Counted from the first letter of the stretch, positions 45,001 to 48,425 are shown. The stretch is DNA of 64,000 bases from Epiperipatus broadwayi (GCA_028023455.1 JAQFVV010006306.1:1329001-1393000), one strand, 5' to 3'. Program-made: numbers and translations. The notes: generated from the letters alone by a model not told the origin.

Positions 45001-46492
45001 AGTCCCAAAAAGACATTTTGGGGACATCTAATCAAAAATAGGGACAAATCCTAAAAAATTGGGACATCTTGTCATCCTAAGTAGATCTAAGCCAGATTGA
45101 AGCAACATTTAAATGATAAGAAATCAAATTATAGTAAATAATTTAAGTATAAAAATCTTGTAATAAACTCATTAGAGAATGTTAAATTATATGAAGAAAG
45201 AATGTTTAAAGAAATCTTATACATTAACAAAGAAAAGCCAGTTTTAAATAGACCAAATTGTTAGTTAATTATAGGTAATTGTAGTATTATAGAAATATCC
45301 AGGTATAAGAATTGCTGGTTTATAAAAAGGATTTGAAAAATAAGAAATGGGGAGTAATGTTAATGATATAAAAATATGTAAGTACATGTAGATGCTAAAG
45401 AGATCTTATTATATGAAGTTTTTTAAATATATATAAATTGTAATATATTGATATTTGTAAATCCTTGATGATTACTACAGAAGTAGTTGGAAATATTTTA
45501 TATAAGTATTGAAATATATGGGTTCATGGAAATAAACGTTTTTAAAATAAAAAGGGATTTTTGATTAATATTTTTTGTGTATCCATGATGTGGTAGATAT
45601 GTTCAAAGACAATTGTTAAAATTTAGTTATTTTAATATTTCTACCTTAAGAAAAATGTAATTCTATATATTTTGTTGATACTTAAATAGCTACATGTTAT
45701 TTGATGCATCTTAATAGAAATGTCTACATATATATAATAAAGTTATGGATAAAACATTTATTATATCCTGATGTGAGATAAATAGAGTGAGGGATAATAA
45801 AAATTTTATGACTGTTTAATAAATAAAATTAAAAGCGTGTGTAGCACTTGAAAGAGAATCTATAACGAATGCACAGATATTAAACGCTTAGCGCTTTTGA
45901 GGTGGGTTGCCTCATATTCATGGCAATACAGAGCAGTGCAAAACAGGGACATAATGGCGAACAATGGACCATTTCTTTAATTAAGATATGTTCTAAATTT
46001 TAAATTATTCCTGATAGTAAATGTACATTAAATGTAAGATGCATTTCGGCTATCATATATTTAAAATGAGTGAGTAGATGAAATTATAGATTTAAATAAA
46101 TTGGAGTTGAGTTTTCATGTTATACATATATATTTATTTTTAAATTGATGTTTTCCCTCTCTTGTTGTAAATAAAATATTAATTGAAAATAATCATACAA
46201 GATTAATGATGTTTTTTATGTTTTTCTTACATAAGGGTCTATAAAAAGTTGATCTACTTTATGTATTTTTTATTCTGTAGATGTTTTTGATATAATATTT
46301 ATTGCATTTTTTAATTTTTAGATTTGTAATGGTTTACCAAAGACAAGGTCAGGCAAAATAATGCGGAGAATTTTACGTAAAATATCTGCTAATAAACCCG
46401 ACCAACTTGAAGATACATCATCTTTATCAGATCCATTAGTTGTAGAAATTTTGGTTAAAAATCATGAAGACCTCATGAAAAAGCTAGGTTAA
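4149..46492 (+). CDS. Acetyl-CoA synthetase (AMP-forming), C-terminal half, 8 exons
   Basis: This enzyme makes acetyl-CoA from acetate, ATP and CoA through an acetyl-AMP intermediate, in the cytosol/nucleus (ACSS2 type) or in mitochondria (ACSS1 type). Exons seen: 4149-4286, 11485-11577, 18371-18483, 18624-18750, 35567-35694, 35937-36000, 41056-41177 and 46322-46492, each bounded by AG and GT. The joined reading frame stays open for 317 residues and ends in TAA. In order it shows [18 protein letters not shown], the A5 motif TWWQTETGG, the AWPGMART block, SGDGA, the A8 hinge region [17 protein letters not shown], and A10 PKTRSGK, whose lysine is the catalytic residue regulated by acetylation in this family. 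Full-length relatives have about 650-700 residues, so roughly the first half is missing and must lie left of position 1; I found no earlier exon in 1-4148. No frameshift or stop was seen, so the gene looks functional. Confidence 0.95.
4575..4757. repeat. Hairpin element with TGACGTCA ends
   Basis: The left arm, CTATGACGTCATTAGCCTGA then GGCATACTACTCTAA, pairs imperfectly with the right arm, TTAGAATAGGATGCCCTCAG then GGTAATGTCGTCATAG. The inner parts pair too (GTCACTTAGTGAT with ATCACGTGGTGAC). The palindrome TGACGTCA (CRE/ATF-type) is intact in the left arm only. It is more GC-rich than its surroundings and looks like a foldback element. Confidence 0.7.
4845..5345. repeat. Tandem repeat, about 172-178-bp unit, 3 copies
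   Basis: Three successive units start with CCTGAAAAAAA, contain ATATGCGGC (or GCAGC) then AATAATTAACTAAAATTGGA, and end near AAAACTGCGAGTCCACAAAT. Units begin near 4848, 5023 and 5193; the third is truncated. Confidence 0.9.
5375..5845. repeat. Tandem repeat, about 125-bp unit, 4 copies
   Basis: Units carry AAAGTGAAAACTGCGAGTCT, then a TTTTGTC run with AAAAAACGTAT, GTGCGAGTCC and ATTCTGCAAGTATTCAAA. The phrase AACTGCGAGTC is shared with the upstream 175-bp array, so one array probably derives from the other. Confidence 0.88.
5893..5980. repeat. About 41-bp direct duplication
   Basis: The unit CGTTTTATAGCACAATAGGC then ACGTTGGAAGCTGTTTAT is present twice in a row. Confidence 0.92.
6228..7480. 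mobile_element. Foldback family 1, tandem cluster
   Basis: The cluster starts with AACATCACATGATCACCATT and CATAACTGTTATTAAAACAG, then the arm ACTCTCCATACAGTAGTGCC, a centre containing AGTGAGGAGCCTTGGATCTG, and the inverted arm GGCACTACTGTATGGA. From about 6570 the unit repeats with a period near 440 bp: TTTTGCCTGTTTAATAACAG at about 6562 and again at about 7000, with GCACTGAACTGAATTCAGAC or a close variant at 6697 and 7138. Adjacent copies share an arm, so the element behaves like a short satellite. Confidence 0.82.
7735..9065. repeat. Repeat array: 3 direct units plus 1 inverted
   Basis: Direct units start near 7741, 8076 and 8440 (GACATGTGAAAAAATCTATA or a variant) and carry CATCAGTTGGCCCAGAT, CTTTATCATTGTTCA and ACCACTCACATGCAAGGTAG. 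From about 8750 to 9060 the same features run on the opposite strand (GGGCCAACTGATGAGTGAT; GAGAGTGGTGTAGTAAAAAT). The unit is about 335-365 bp. No coding sequence. Confidence 0.85.
9066..9650. other. AT-rich intron sequence, nothing recognised
   Basis: Very AT-rich intron 1 sequence. I see no exon, long ORF or clear repeat. Confidence 0.5.
9649..10706. mobile_element. TIR element (about 1.05 kb) with internal direct repeats
   Basis: The left end, AGTCTTCTCTTAATGTGTTG then AAACCATGAGAAGGCATACT, is the imperfect inverse of the right end, AGTATGCCCTCTTGTGGTTT then CAACATGCTAAGAGAAGACT. Inside, a unit of about 105 bp (GCTGAGGTTGCA...TTGGTTTGAT...AGAGTACTGCATCTTTTGGC) occurs twice and a related GAGTACTGCATCTTTTGGCC follows near 10340. 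The small ORFs inside are not coherent. A non-autonomous DNA transposon is likely; the superfamily is unknown. Confidence 0.72.
10707..11484. other. AT-rich intron sequence, nothing recognised
   Basis: The remainder of intron 1 up to exon b. Only poly-A/T runs and short AT repeats are visible. Confidence 0.5.
11485..11577 (+). CDS. Acetyl-CoA synthetase exon b
   Basis: Exon after the acceptor TTATAG. It reads [19 protein letters not shown] then [12 protein letters not shown], followed by a GTAATT donor. It carries the GEPIN block and the first part of the A5 adenine-binding motif. A long foldback element begins about 40 bp after its donor. Confidence 0.94.
11616..11935. repeat. Long foldback, arms about 130 bp
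   Basis: The left arm (AATTATATTCCAAATGACTG ... TCATCAATAGTAGTACTTTC ... AATGGAGTAAAACAG) is the inverse of the right arm (CTGTTTTGCTTCATTTTGAA ... GAAAGTACTACTATTGATTA ... GGAATATAATT), with a loop of roughly 55 bp. It lies 40 bp after exon b, so the pre-mRNA could form a long stem close to the donor site. Confidence 0.88.
11980..12011. repeat. (AC)n(AT)n microsatellite
   Basis: A run of alternating ACAC then ATAT. Confidence 0.95.
12250..14289 (-). pseudogene. Ty3/gypsy 5' half: gag, protease, RT (degenerate)
   Basis: Minus-strand element. Gag opens with ATG at 14289 ([20 protein letters not shown]) and at 13680-13640 has a zinc knuckle C-x2-C-x4-H-x4-C ([14 protein letters not shown]); stops interrupt it. 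An aspartic protease with DSGSG near 13390 leads into [14 protein letters not shown]. The RT N-terminal region follows (about 13090-12740, with [14 protein letters not shown]). At 12721-12452 is [20 protein letters not shown] then YFDGILIT, in which the second Asp of YxDD is Gly, then [19 protein letters not shown] near 12440. RNase H and integrase are absent. It resembles the relic at 1-1860 but keeps the other half of the element. Confidence 0.85.
14290..15000 (-). other. Possible 5' LTR/leader region of the gypsy relic
   Basis: Sequence immediately upstream (in transcription) of gag. On the minus strand a TGGTCCAG segment near 14353 could be a primer-binding site, and the sequence beyond it would be LTR. 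No second LTR is present for comparison, so this is only positional inference. Confidence 0.3.
15315..15478. mobile_element. Foldback with perfect 32-bp arms and hammerhead-like core
   Basis: The left arm 15315-15346 (ACTAAATTGTCCATTCACTT ... GTTAC) is the exact inverse of 15447-15478. The 100-bp centre carries CTGAAGA (15381-15387), a stem GATTTC/GCAATC with loop TGGG, and GAAA (15405-15408), resembling hammerhead ribozyme core elements. No ORF. Confidence 0.85.
15697..15780 (+). mobile_element. SINE with tRNA-Gly(TCC)-like head
   Basis: From 15701 the sequence GCGTTGGTGGCCTAGCAGTT then AGCATAGCTGCCTTCCAAGC follows tRNA-Gly(TCC), including a TCC anticodon in a 7-nt loop and a B-box GGTTCGCTTCC. 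The 3' acceptor strand is degenerate. The copy ends in an A-rich tail and is bounded by a 13-bp duplication AAAAAGTTGCTAG (15684-15696 and 15781-15793). A retroposed tRNA-derived SINE, not a functional tRNA gene. Confidence 0.9.
15794..16150. other. AT-rich intron sequence, nothing recognised
   Basis: Intron 2 sequence with homopolymer runs and no recognisable element. Confidence 0.45.
16155..16475. mobile_element. Foldback element related to the 53-64 kb satellite
   Basis: The left end has AGTCAGATGTCACATGACTT, as in the satellite unit. The centre is an inverted pair: CCCAGACCGGTTTCAACCTA then GGGTCTCTTCAGTGAGGAGT, against ACTCCTCACTGAAGAGATCC then ATAGGTCAAAACCAGTCTGG. The outer right end (GCTCATTAGCATGCTCTTAA) inverts the left (TTAAGAGCATGCTA). 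Confidence 0.82.
16735..17780. repeat. Fragments of the ACATGTG repeat and a spaced duplication
   Basis: 16735-16870 carries the CACACACATGC...ACCAGCACTCAT block seen at 1-105, with an inverted counterpart (TGTGTGTGGACATGTG). The motif GGATTG...AAGGTGA...ACTGAGATA...ATAA recurs at about 17005-17060 and 17728-17775. Only mosaic repeat fragments were identified. Confidence 0.5.
18030..18245. repeat. Foldback with TAATAAATTG ends
   Basis: The left arm, TAATAAATTGATCAAAACTT ... GTCACTTTCGGTTTA, pairs with TAAGCCGAAAGCACGCTCAG ... GGACCAATTTATTA. A related family with AATAAATTTTTGGTA and CGAAAGC arms lies at 37795-38210. It ends about 125 bp before exon c. Confidence 0.75.
18371..18483 (+). CDS. 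Acetyl-CoA synthetase exon c
   Basis: Exon after AATAG. It reads [20 protein letters not shown] then [18 protein letters not shown], completing the TETGG adenylate motif and giving the conserved P-G-x-x-x-R-P-F-F-G segment. It ends in phase 0 at GTTTGT. The next intron is only 140 bp. Confidence 0.95.
18624..18750 (+). CDS. Acetyl-CoA synthetase exon d
   Basis: Exon after GTCTAG. It reads [20 protein letters not shown] then [20 protein letters not shown] and YA, with a split glycine codon at the GTACTA donor. It contains the W-P-G-M-A-R-T block typical of acetyl-CoA synthetases. The following intron, about 16.8 kb, holds the nested retroelement complex. Confidence 0.95.
18885..19430. mobile_element. 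Foldback family 1, two partial copies
   Basis: CACATGATCACCATTCTTTA then ACTCTCCATACAGTAGTACC at 18897-18970, a centre with CCTTGGATCTGGGAGCACTG, a perfect CTGAACTCAGTTCAG palindrome at about 19206, and a second CACATGATCACC...CTCCATACAGTAGCGCC copy at 19305-19425 in the same orientation. Confidence 0.78.
19431..20278. other. Intron 4 sequence, nothing recognised
   Basis: AT-rich sequence with a poly-T run near 19985. The short ORF at 19876-20082 is low-complexity and not convincing. Confidence 0.45.
20291..20393 (+). mobile_element. SINE with tRNA-Gly(TCC)-like head
   Basis: 20296-20367 is a tRNA-length segment, GCGGTGGTGGCCTAGCGGTT then AGCATAGCTGTCTTCCAAGC ... GGTTCGCTTCC ... CAACGCA, with TCC anticodon. 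A (CA)(TA)-rich tail follows. It is flanked by the 12-bp duplication TTGTAAATTTGT (20279-20290 and 20394-20405). Same family as 15697-15780. Confidence 0.92.
20862..21345 (-). pseudogene. LINE 3' end, minus-strand copy
   Basis: 21344-21111 reads [20 protein letters not shown] then [20 protein letters not shown] on the minus strand: the C-x2-C...H...C tail found at the end of many APE-type LINE ORF2 proteins. The 3' UTR at 20940-20870 holds GAGTCAGGAATCTCTCGG. The terminus is made of GATGC repeats (GATGCGATGCGATGC, about 20866). It is 5'-truncated. Confidence 0.8.
21440..21976 (+). pseudogene. LINE 3' end, plus-strand copy facing the previous one
   Basis: The + strand copy runs from the region matching 2270-2000 (inverse) through the same zinc-knuckle tail ([20 protein letters not shown], 21728-21790) to a 3' UTR with GATTCCTGACTCCGAG and a GCGCATCGCAT terminus at about 21972. 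With the minus copy it forms a head-to-head pair with 3' ends outward. A stop replaces the first Cys of the knuckle. Degenerate. Confidence 0.78.
22345..22990. mobile_element. Foldback family 1, two partial direct copies
   Basis: CACCACATGATCACCATTCT then AAACTCTTCATATAGTTGCA near 22345-22415, TTCATCAGTAAGGAGCCTTG near 22527, a degenerate CTGAACTCAATCTAGC near 22700, then a second CATCACATGATCAC...ACTCTCTATACATTAGCG copy from 22798 with its AGTGAGGAGCCTTGG. Confidence 0.75.
23267..23386. repeat. Perfect 56-bp inverted repeat with 8-nt loop
   Basis: The left arm 23267-23322 (AAGAATTACTTGTGGATATG ... TATTACAATAAG) and right arm 23331-23386 are exact reverse complements. The loop 23323-23330 is AATGCACT. 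The transcript would form a 56-bp uninterrupted stem. A family 1 fragment follows directly. Confidence 0.98.
23390..23500. mobile_element. Foldback family 1, short fragment
   Basis: GGCAAAACTCCATGCAGTAG then CACCATTGATTACTCTGG and GATGCTACTGTATGTAGTTT: two inverted arms with almost no centre. Confidence 0.7.
23505..25165. other. Unassigned, possibly decayed protein-coding remnant
   Basis: Short open stretches occur near 23691-23894 (+; [16 protein letters not shown]) and 24027-24065 (+; [12 protein letters not shown]). They may be remains of a mobile-element protein, but I cannot assign a family. The rest up to 25165 shows no recognised repeat. Confidence 0.25.
25165..25545. mobile_element. 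Foldback family 1, divergent copies
   Basis: AAAACTCTATATATGTATTG then CCACTCGGTGCAAGCC, TTCATCAGTGAGGACCCTTG, GGTGATCATATGATGTTTAT, then a second AAAACTCGCTATATATATAT...AGCTAGAGTAATCAATGG. Divergent but colinear with better copies. Confidence 0.65.
25734..25829. mobile_element. tRNA-like SINE (second type)
   Basis: GCATTGGTGGTTGAGAGGTC then GCGACTGCCTTGCAGTTG, closing with CAATGC that pairs with the first bases, and an A-rich tail. It is flanked by 15-bp duplications AATTATCAACTGCTT / AATTACCAACTGCTT (one mismatch). A B-box-like GGGTTCGCGTCC lies on the minus strand, so orientation is unclear. A retroposed tRNA-like sequence. Confidence 0.75.
26231..27556 (+). pseudogene. APE-type LINE ORF2, 5' segment (endonuclease end and RT)
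   Basis: Starts within the endonuclease: [20 protein letters not shown] ... [15 protein letters not shown], with the catalytic SDHN motif. After several stops and frameshifts, RT is open from 26976: [56 protein letters not shown], then [14 protein letters not shown] with the first catalytic Asp. Homology breaks at about 27556 (LYENNHY) and resumes at 34847, so the element was split by insertions. The clade is not resolved. Inactive. Confidence 0.88.
27692..28306 (-). pseudogene. Penelope-like GIY-YIG endonuclease domain, inverted copy
   Basis: An open frame of 204 residues on the minus strand covering the linker and C-terminal GIY-YIG endonuclease of a Penelope-like element. [20 protein letters not shown] followed by EKRTKEHL gives the Y-K-C-x-C-x3-YIGE...R...EH pattern of these enzymes. 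The RT domain is absent because the copy ends at 28381. The frame is continuous, and the A7 run at 28191-28197 keeps it in phase, unlike the + copy. Expression is unlikely because the 5' part is missing. Confidence 0.88.
28418..29437 (+). pseudogene. Penelope-like reverse transcriptase, 5'-truncated, frameshifted
   Basis: The open frame begins after a stop at 28415; a start at 28487 would be TTG, so no true start is present. It holds the RT domain: [12 protein letters not shown] with a catalytic Asp, [29 protein letters not shown] (catalytic YVDD), then QFLDLKITR and [16 protein letters not shown]. It then runs into a one-base deletion in an A run (29393-29398, A6 against A7 in the inverted copy), shifts frame and stops at 29437. 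The GIY-YIG domain follows in another frame. All catalytic residues seen are intact, so inactivation looks recent. Confidence 0.9.
29434..29898 (+). pseudogene. Penelope-like GIY-YIG domain downstream of the frameshift
   Basis: Resumes the Penelope ORF after the A-run deletion: [40 protein letters not shown], then [20 protein letters not shown] to the stop at 29896-29898. It matches the inverted copy at 27692-28306 nearly residue for residue (CTLEKR here, CMLEKR there; [10 protein letters not shown] here, [10 protein letters not shown] there). Confidence 0.88.
30519..30533 (+). promoter_or_regulatory. Probable LTR promoter TATA box
   Basis: GATAATATAAAAAGGG is a strong TATA-type sequence, and a GACAGTTCC segment some 25-30 bp downstream could hold the start site. 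The same arrangement occurs in the 3' LTR near 33190. Prediction only. Confidence 0.5.
30575..30608 (+). promoter_or_regulatory. Hairpin in the LTR leader
   Basis: GTGGTATG-ACGCA-CATACCAC (30581-30601) is a perfect 8-bp stem with a 5-nt loop. AGAGAT on the left and ACTCTCT on the right lengthen it. It repeats unchanged in the 3' LTR near 33245. Its position just after the TATA box would put it at the 5' end of the transcript. Confidence 0.7.
32178..32723 (+). other. Interior of the LTR element, non-coding
   Basis: 546 bp between the LTRs. It begins AACTGGCTACCCAACTTGGG (possible primer-binding site) and includes a purine stretch near 32500 and poly-T runs. No ORF related to gag or pol. Confidence 0.75.
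32724..34842 (+). repeat. 3' LTR (2119 bp)
   Basis: Matches the 5' LTR with scattered single-base differences and small indels, with somewhat more in the last 200 bp. The low divergence implies recent insertion. Confidence 0.88.
34847..35435 (+). pseudogene. APE-type LINE ORF2, 3' segment (RT palm and thumb)
   Basis: Continues the LINE interrupted at 27556: [20 protein letters not shown] then [20 protein letters not shown], the G-x-R-Q-G-C-x-x-S-P block of LINE RT. Then [18 protein letters not shown] carries the catalytic pair in an F-V-D-D box, and [38 protein letters not shown] and [12 protein letters not shown] follow. A frameshift lies near 35035. Homology ends near 35435, where a satellite-related fragment begins. 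Confidence 0.87.
35436..35500. repeat. Fragment of satellite-related foldback
   Basis: CTTTCTCTTGCAGAATTTAT ... GTTTAGAGCTATTAGCATAC resembles the right half of the element at 16155-16475. Exon e follows within 70 bp. Confidence 0.5.
35567..35694 (+). CDS. Acetyl-CoA synthetase exon e
   Basis: Exon after TTTTAG. It reads [20 protein letters not shown] then [20 protein letters not shown] and YVL. It holds the ATP-binding aspartate (SGDG) and the hinge motif A8 (ITGRIDDVI...GHR), about which the C-terminal domain rotates between the two half-reactions. It ends in phase 0 at GTAAAT. Confidence 0.96.
35937..36000 (+). CDS. Acetyl-CoA synthetase exon f
   Basis: Short 64-bp exon after TTTACAG, reading [20 protein letters not shown] then E, with a split glycine at the GTAAGC donor. 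The HPAVAE-AVVG-PH-IKGE pattern is the conserved start of the C-terminal subdomain. Confidence 0.95.
36510..36835. mobile_element. Satellite-related foldback element
   Basis: AACCAAGTCATACATCACAT then GACTTAATTAGCTTG at the left, GGTGCCTCACTGATGAGAGC in the centre, and AAAAAGCTTGTTAAGAACTA then TTAACACGCTCGTTATATTA at the right, inverse to the left end. It looks like an isolated, partly inverted relative of the 53-64 kb unit. Confidence 0.65.
37083..37240. mobile_element. Foldback with TTTACTAAGG ends, copy 1
   Basis: The left arm, AGTAATATTTACTAAGGCTG then TAACCTCA, inverts the right arm, AGGTTACAACCTTAGTAAAT then ATTACTT. A second copy lies at 53398-53575. The centre GGGACCTCTACAGGTCTTAA is shared by both copies. 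Confidence 0.85.
37588..37770. mobile_element. Foldback family 1, one-armed copy
   Basis: AACCTCTCCATACAGTAGTG then CCACTCAGTGCAAGCCGGAG ... CCAGACTAGTTTCTAGCTTG ... TCAGTGAGGAACCTTGG. The right arm is missing. Confidence 0.78.
37795..38215. mobile_element. Foldback element with duplicated right arm
   Basis: The left arm 37835-37960 (TATTCTACAAGAATATG ... GGTAATAAATTTTTGGTA ... GAGCCAAGCTTTCGATA) inverts 37970-38050. The right arm occurs a second time at 38085-38190, both starting TGCTGTATCGAAAG and running on to GGCTCAGCAAAGTAATAAA. Confidence 0.82.
38216..39620. other. AT-rich intron sequence, nothing recognised
   Basis: Intron 6 sequence with a C run near 38347. The small ORFs are low-complexity. 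No element or gene recognised. Confidence 0.45.
39625..39845. mobile_element. Foldback family 1, complete short copy
   Basis: The left arm AACAGGCAAAACTCTCCATA then CAGTAGTGCCACCCTGTGCC and the right arm GGCATTACTGTATGGAAAGT then TTTGCCTGTT are inverse. The centre keeps CCCAGACTAGTTTCTGGCTT. This is a compact copy of about 180 bp plus flanking parts (GGTAATCATGTGA). Confidence 0.85.
40132..40550. mobile_element. Composite foldback: perfect 43-bp arms, hammerhead-like and satellite modules
   Basis: Arms 40132-40174 and 40508-40550 are exact inverses (TATAATATTAATATCATCTA ... TTTTTACAAT). Inside on the minus strand lies TTTC...TCTTCAG (40202-40229), that is CTGAAGA-stem-GAAA. After it comes a satellite-like segment: CTTAACAAGCTTTGCAGAAT, CCCAGACCGGTTTCTG, TCATCAGTGAGATGCTAGGA. 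No ORF. Confidence 0.88.
40551..41055. other. Intron sequence before exon g, nothing recognised
   Basis: Less AT-rich around 40640-40870 but without an open frame or a recognised repeat. Confidence 0.4.
41056..41177 (+). CDS. Acetyl-CoA synthetase exon g
   Basis: Exon after TTATAG. It reads [20 protein letters not shown] then [20 protein letters not shown] and L, ending in phase 0 at GTAAAT. It encodes the C-terminal subdomain helix and the A-x-P-D-x-I segment just before the catalytic lysine. A foldback element starts about 80 bp downstream. Confidence 0.94.
41255..41545. mobile_element. Foldback with TGTGCCAACACACATATAA ends
   Basis: The left arm, AATAATAAAATTGTGCCAAC then ACACATATAA, inverts the right arm, TTATATGTGTGTTGGCACAA then TTTTATTATT. 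Inner segments AAGCTATATATGATAATTAA and TTAATTATCATTTATATAGC also pair. It lies about 80 bp after exon g. Confidence 0.88.
41546..42955. other. Extremely A-rich intron sequence
   Basis: 41850-42900 is unusually A-rich on the + strand (AAATAAAAATA-type composition) with a T/A homopolymer junction near 42631-42660. No exon or element recognised. Confidence 0.5.
42961..43029. repeat. Perfect 25-bp hairpin with 19-nt loop
   Basis: 42961-42985 (ATGTGCCTGTTCACATTCGT then ATCAA) is the exact inverse of 43005-43029. The loop is CCTGCTACTTCGGCAAAGC. It is markedly less AT-rich than its surroundings. Confidence 0.97.
43515..43750. mobile_element. Foldback with TGCACTTTTAT ends
   Basis: The left arm (ATGCACTTTTATAAATTTAC then ATGCACTTGCCCATGAGCAT) inverts the right (ATGTTCATGGGCGAGTGCAT then GCAAATTCATAAAAGCACAT). 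The centre includes an AT run. The two overlapping ORFs there are shadows of the palindrome. Confidence 0.82.
43751..44490. other. AT-rich intron sequence, nothing recognised
   Basis: Poly-A/T-rich intron 7 sequence with no recognised feature. Confidence 0.45.
44502..45079. mobile_element. Non-autonomous hAT-like transposon with 8-bp TSD
   Basis: Begins TAGGGTGACCAGACTGG and ends TTGTCATCCTA, an imperfect terminal inverted repeat. Subterminal GGGACA motifs recur at both ends. It is flanked by the exact 8-bp duplication AGTAGATC (44494-44501 and 45080-45087), the length typical of hAT insertions. The 578-bp interior has no transposase. Confidence 0.9.
45088..46321. other. Intron 7 sequence, nothing recognised
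   Basis: AT-rich. A slightly GC-richer patch at about 45885-45965 (AACGCTTAGCGCTTTTGAGG) was not identified. Confidence 0.4.
46322..46492 (+). CDS. Acetyl-CoA synthetase terminal exon
   Basis: Last exon, after TTTTTAG. It starts [20 protein letters not shown] and closes with the family tail (DTSSLSDP...) and TAA at 46490-46492. The lysine in PKTRSGK is the catalytic A10 residue. An AATAAA overlaps the stop (46491-46496), and another lies near 46860. Which one serves for polyadenylation cannot be decided here. Confidence 0.95.
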   Translation: MCNGLPKTRSGKIMRRILRKISANKPDQLEDTSSLSDPLVVEILVKNHEDLMKKLG

Positions 46493-46990
46493 TAAATATA
46501 TACTATGTATATGAGAAAAAAAAAAAAAATTTGGCAGGTGTAAAGACATTTCAATAATGGCCGTTTGAAAAAAAAATAAAAAATTGTAAATAATTTAATA
46601 TTTTCTTTATGTAAACAAACTTAAATAATGTTTTAATTCAAAATTTCATTTACATTTTGGATTAAAAAGTGAAACTATATATAAAATCTCAAATCTTGAG
46701 GAGTGAAATTTGAATTACAGAATGCAATGTAATTAAATAGTGATAAAATACATTTTAAATAGAAGTATATAGAATATGATAAAATCATATTACAAAATGT
46801 ATATGTTGTTATCTGAAAATGTAAATACTAAATTTATTAACAATATCTTATAATTATTCAATAAAGAAGTAAACTTTTCAGTGAGAGAATTATACGAGTT
46901 GTGATACGTCTTTTCTTTTGATTCTAAACCAATATAAATAATTACATTGTTAGATAAACTTTCAAACTTCTAAGAAAAATCACAAAAAGT
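46493..46990 (+). other. Probable 3' UTR and downstream flank
   Basis: Follows the acetyl-CoA synthetase stop codon. AATAAA signals at 46491 and about 46860 could direct polyadenylation. No other feature seen. Confidence 0.5.
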
Positions 46991-46994
46991 ATAT

Positions 46995-47095
46995 TTAAAA
47001 CAAGCAAAACTCTCCTTACAGTAGTGCCACCTAGTTCAAGCCATAGTAATCAATGGATGCCACAAGGCTCTTCACCGACGAAGGCCACAAGCCAG
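46995..47095. mobile_element. Foldback family 1, left-arm fragment
   Basis: AAAACTCTCCTTACAGTAGT then GCCACCTAGTTCAAGCC, AGTAATCAATGGATGCCACA, then GACGAAGGCCACAAGCCAG, with the middle deleted. Confidence 0.72.
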
Positions 47096-47389
47096 TTAAT
47101 TAAAATTTGGTAGGCCAGATTGGGTATACATTGATGATGTATATATATAAAAACTTACTGATGTAAGTGTAAATTAGAGTACAAGCGATTTCATGCAGAT
47201 GTGTCAAATATGAATCCTGTCAAAACAAAAAAGAATATCTTTAATGGGAAGAAAATAAGACAATAAAAATTAATATTTACATGTTTTAGCTATCGTGGAC
47301 CTAATATAATGGTATTGCATAGTTGTATAATAAAATCATCTCAAATAGCGGTTAGAATATTTATAAAAATAATTAGATTTTAATCTAAT

Positions 47390-47740
47390 ATTTTTTAAAG
47401 AATAATATAAAACCTAATTGAATATTATTTATTTGACATTAATATAAAAAATATTTTATGTTTTTATATAATGCATTGTTTTATATTATTATAATATTTA
47501 TATATAAAATAAATAATTATTAATTATATATATATAATTATTATATATATATATTAACATAAACTTTAATTTCATCTAATTAATAAATATTTAATTATAT
47601 TAAAGTATAAATGACATTATCTTTTATTCATTAAATAATCATATATCTAAAACCTCGACCCGCCAAAAAAAAAAGGCGAGTCATAAGAAATTAATATTTA
47701 TATTCTTTTATTGGGAAATAAATAAATATAATGTATAATC
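47390..47740. other. Extremely AT-rich segment beside the mitochondrial insertion
   Basis: TA-rich palindromic sequence (47500-47560) of the kind found in mitochondrial control regions, so the nuclear mitochondrial insertion may extend here. This is positional inference only; the sequence alone does not show it. Confidence 0.3.
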
Positions 47741-47742
47741 TT

Positions 47743-48241
47743 TTAAATTATTGTTCGAATTGGTCCTTCTGTTAATCGTAGATTTTTACTACACTAATTA
47801 GGCAAGGTAAAAGGTATGATGCTAAAAAGACTGTGATTTTTCTAATATTTTCAGCGAAAAATCTTGTGTATGATAATCTTTGGTTATAAAATATTAATTC
47901 AATAAATTCTATTGAATCAATGTTTTGAGTTGTTTCAGTTCAGAATAAAAATGTTCTTGATGTAAGAGACAAAAATATAATAATTCTGATTTTTCAGGAT
48001 CAGGAAAAGGTGGAGAAGAATTTTTCATTACTAGCTAGACTAGTAACATAAAAGAATAGAATCAGGAGGAGTCCTAAGTAAATTAGGATGATTACATAAC
48101 TATATCAAAAATTTTAGGAATTCCAATTAAAATTGATAATGGAATTAAGTACATAATAATGGAGATTCCTATTGAAATAGGATGGTTTATGAAGAAGAAT
48201 AATAGGCCAATTATTATAGTAAATAAATAAAGGATTATCAT
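47743..48241 (-). pseudogene. nad6: Nuclear copy of mitochondrial nad6
   Basis: NADH dehydrogenase subunit 6 is a membrane subunit of respiratory complex I, encoded in mtDNA. On the minus strand with the invertebrate mitochondrial code, the start (48241) reads MMILYLFTMMIGLLFFFMNH, then PMSMGISIIMYLIPLSILIG, with the conserved NHPxSMG segment. After a broken stretch, YVTSLASNE or its shifted remnant is seen (VSLASNEKFFST), and near the end LLPCLISVVKI followed in another frame by GPIRTMI, the typical nad6 C-terminus. The length (499 bp) equals a full gene, but there are at least two frameshifts and stops, as expected for a nuclear pseudogene (NUMT). Confidence 0.82.
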
Positions 48242-48261
48242 TAAATTCTAAGTTTAATTTA

Positions 48262-48425
48262 TATGTTAGATTAAATTTCCATTTAATCTACTTTGTTTCG
48301 ACTTTTCTTGATTTTTTTTTATTATATTACATGATGATAGAATTTTACTGACAAATTCTGTTTTTAATAATTTTTCAATTATTATATGTAAATATTTAAT
48401 TAATGTAATACCTTGACCTAATTTA
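48262..48425 (-). pseudogene. Nuclear copy of mitochondrial 12S rRNA, 3' end
   Basis: On the minus strand, GTCAAGGTATTACATTAATT near the upstream edge and AAAAGTCGAAACAAAGTAG near 48290 match the conserved small-subunit rRNA 3' segments (GTCAAGGT; AAGTCGTAACAAAGTA), followed by the TGGAAA...TTAATCT end hairpin. It lies just upstream of nad6 in the same orientation. A family 1 repeat cuts it at about 48425. Confidence 0.75.

Noticed and set aside
47641-47690. The start of mitochondrial cytb after nad6 (ATGACTCGCC on the minus strand).
   Set aside because: Only about ten bases could fit before a poly-T run and unrelated sequence; no cytb motif follows.
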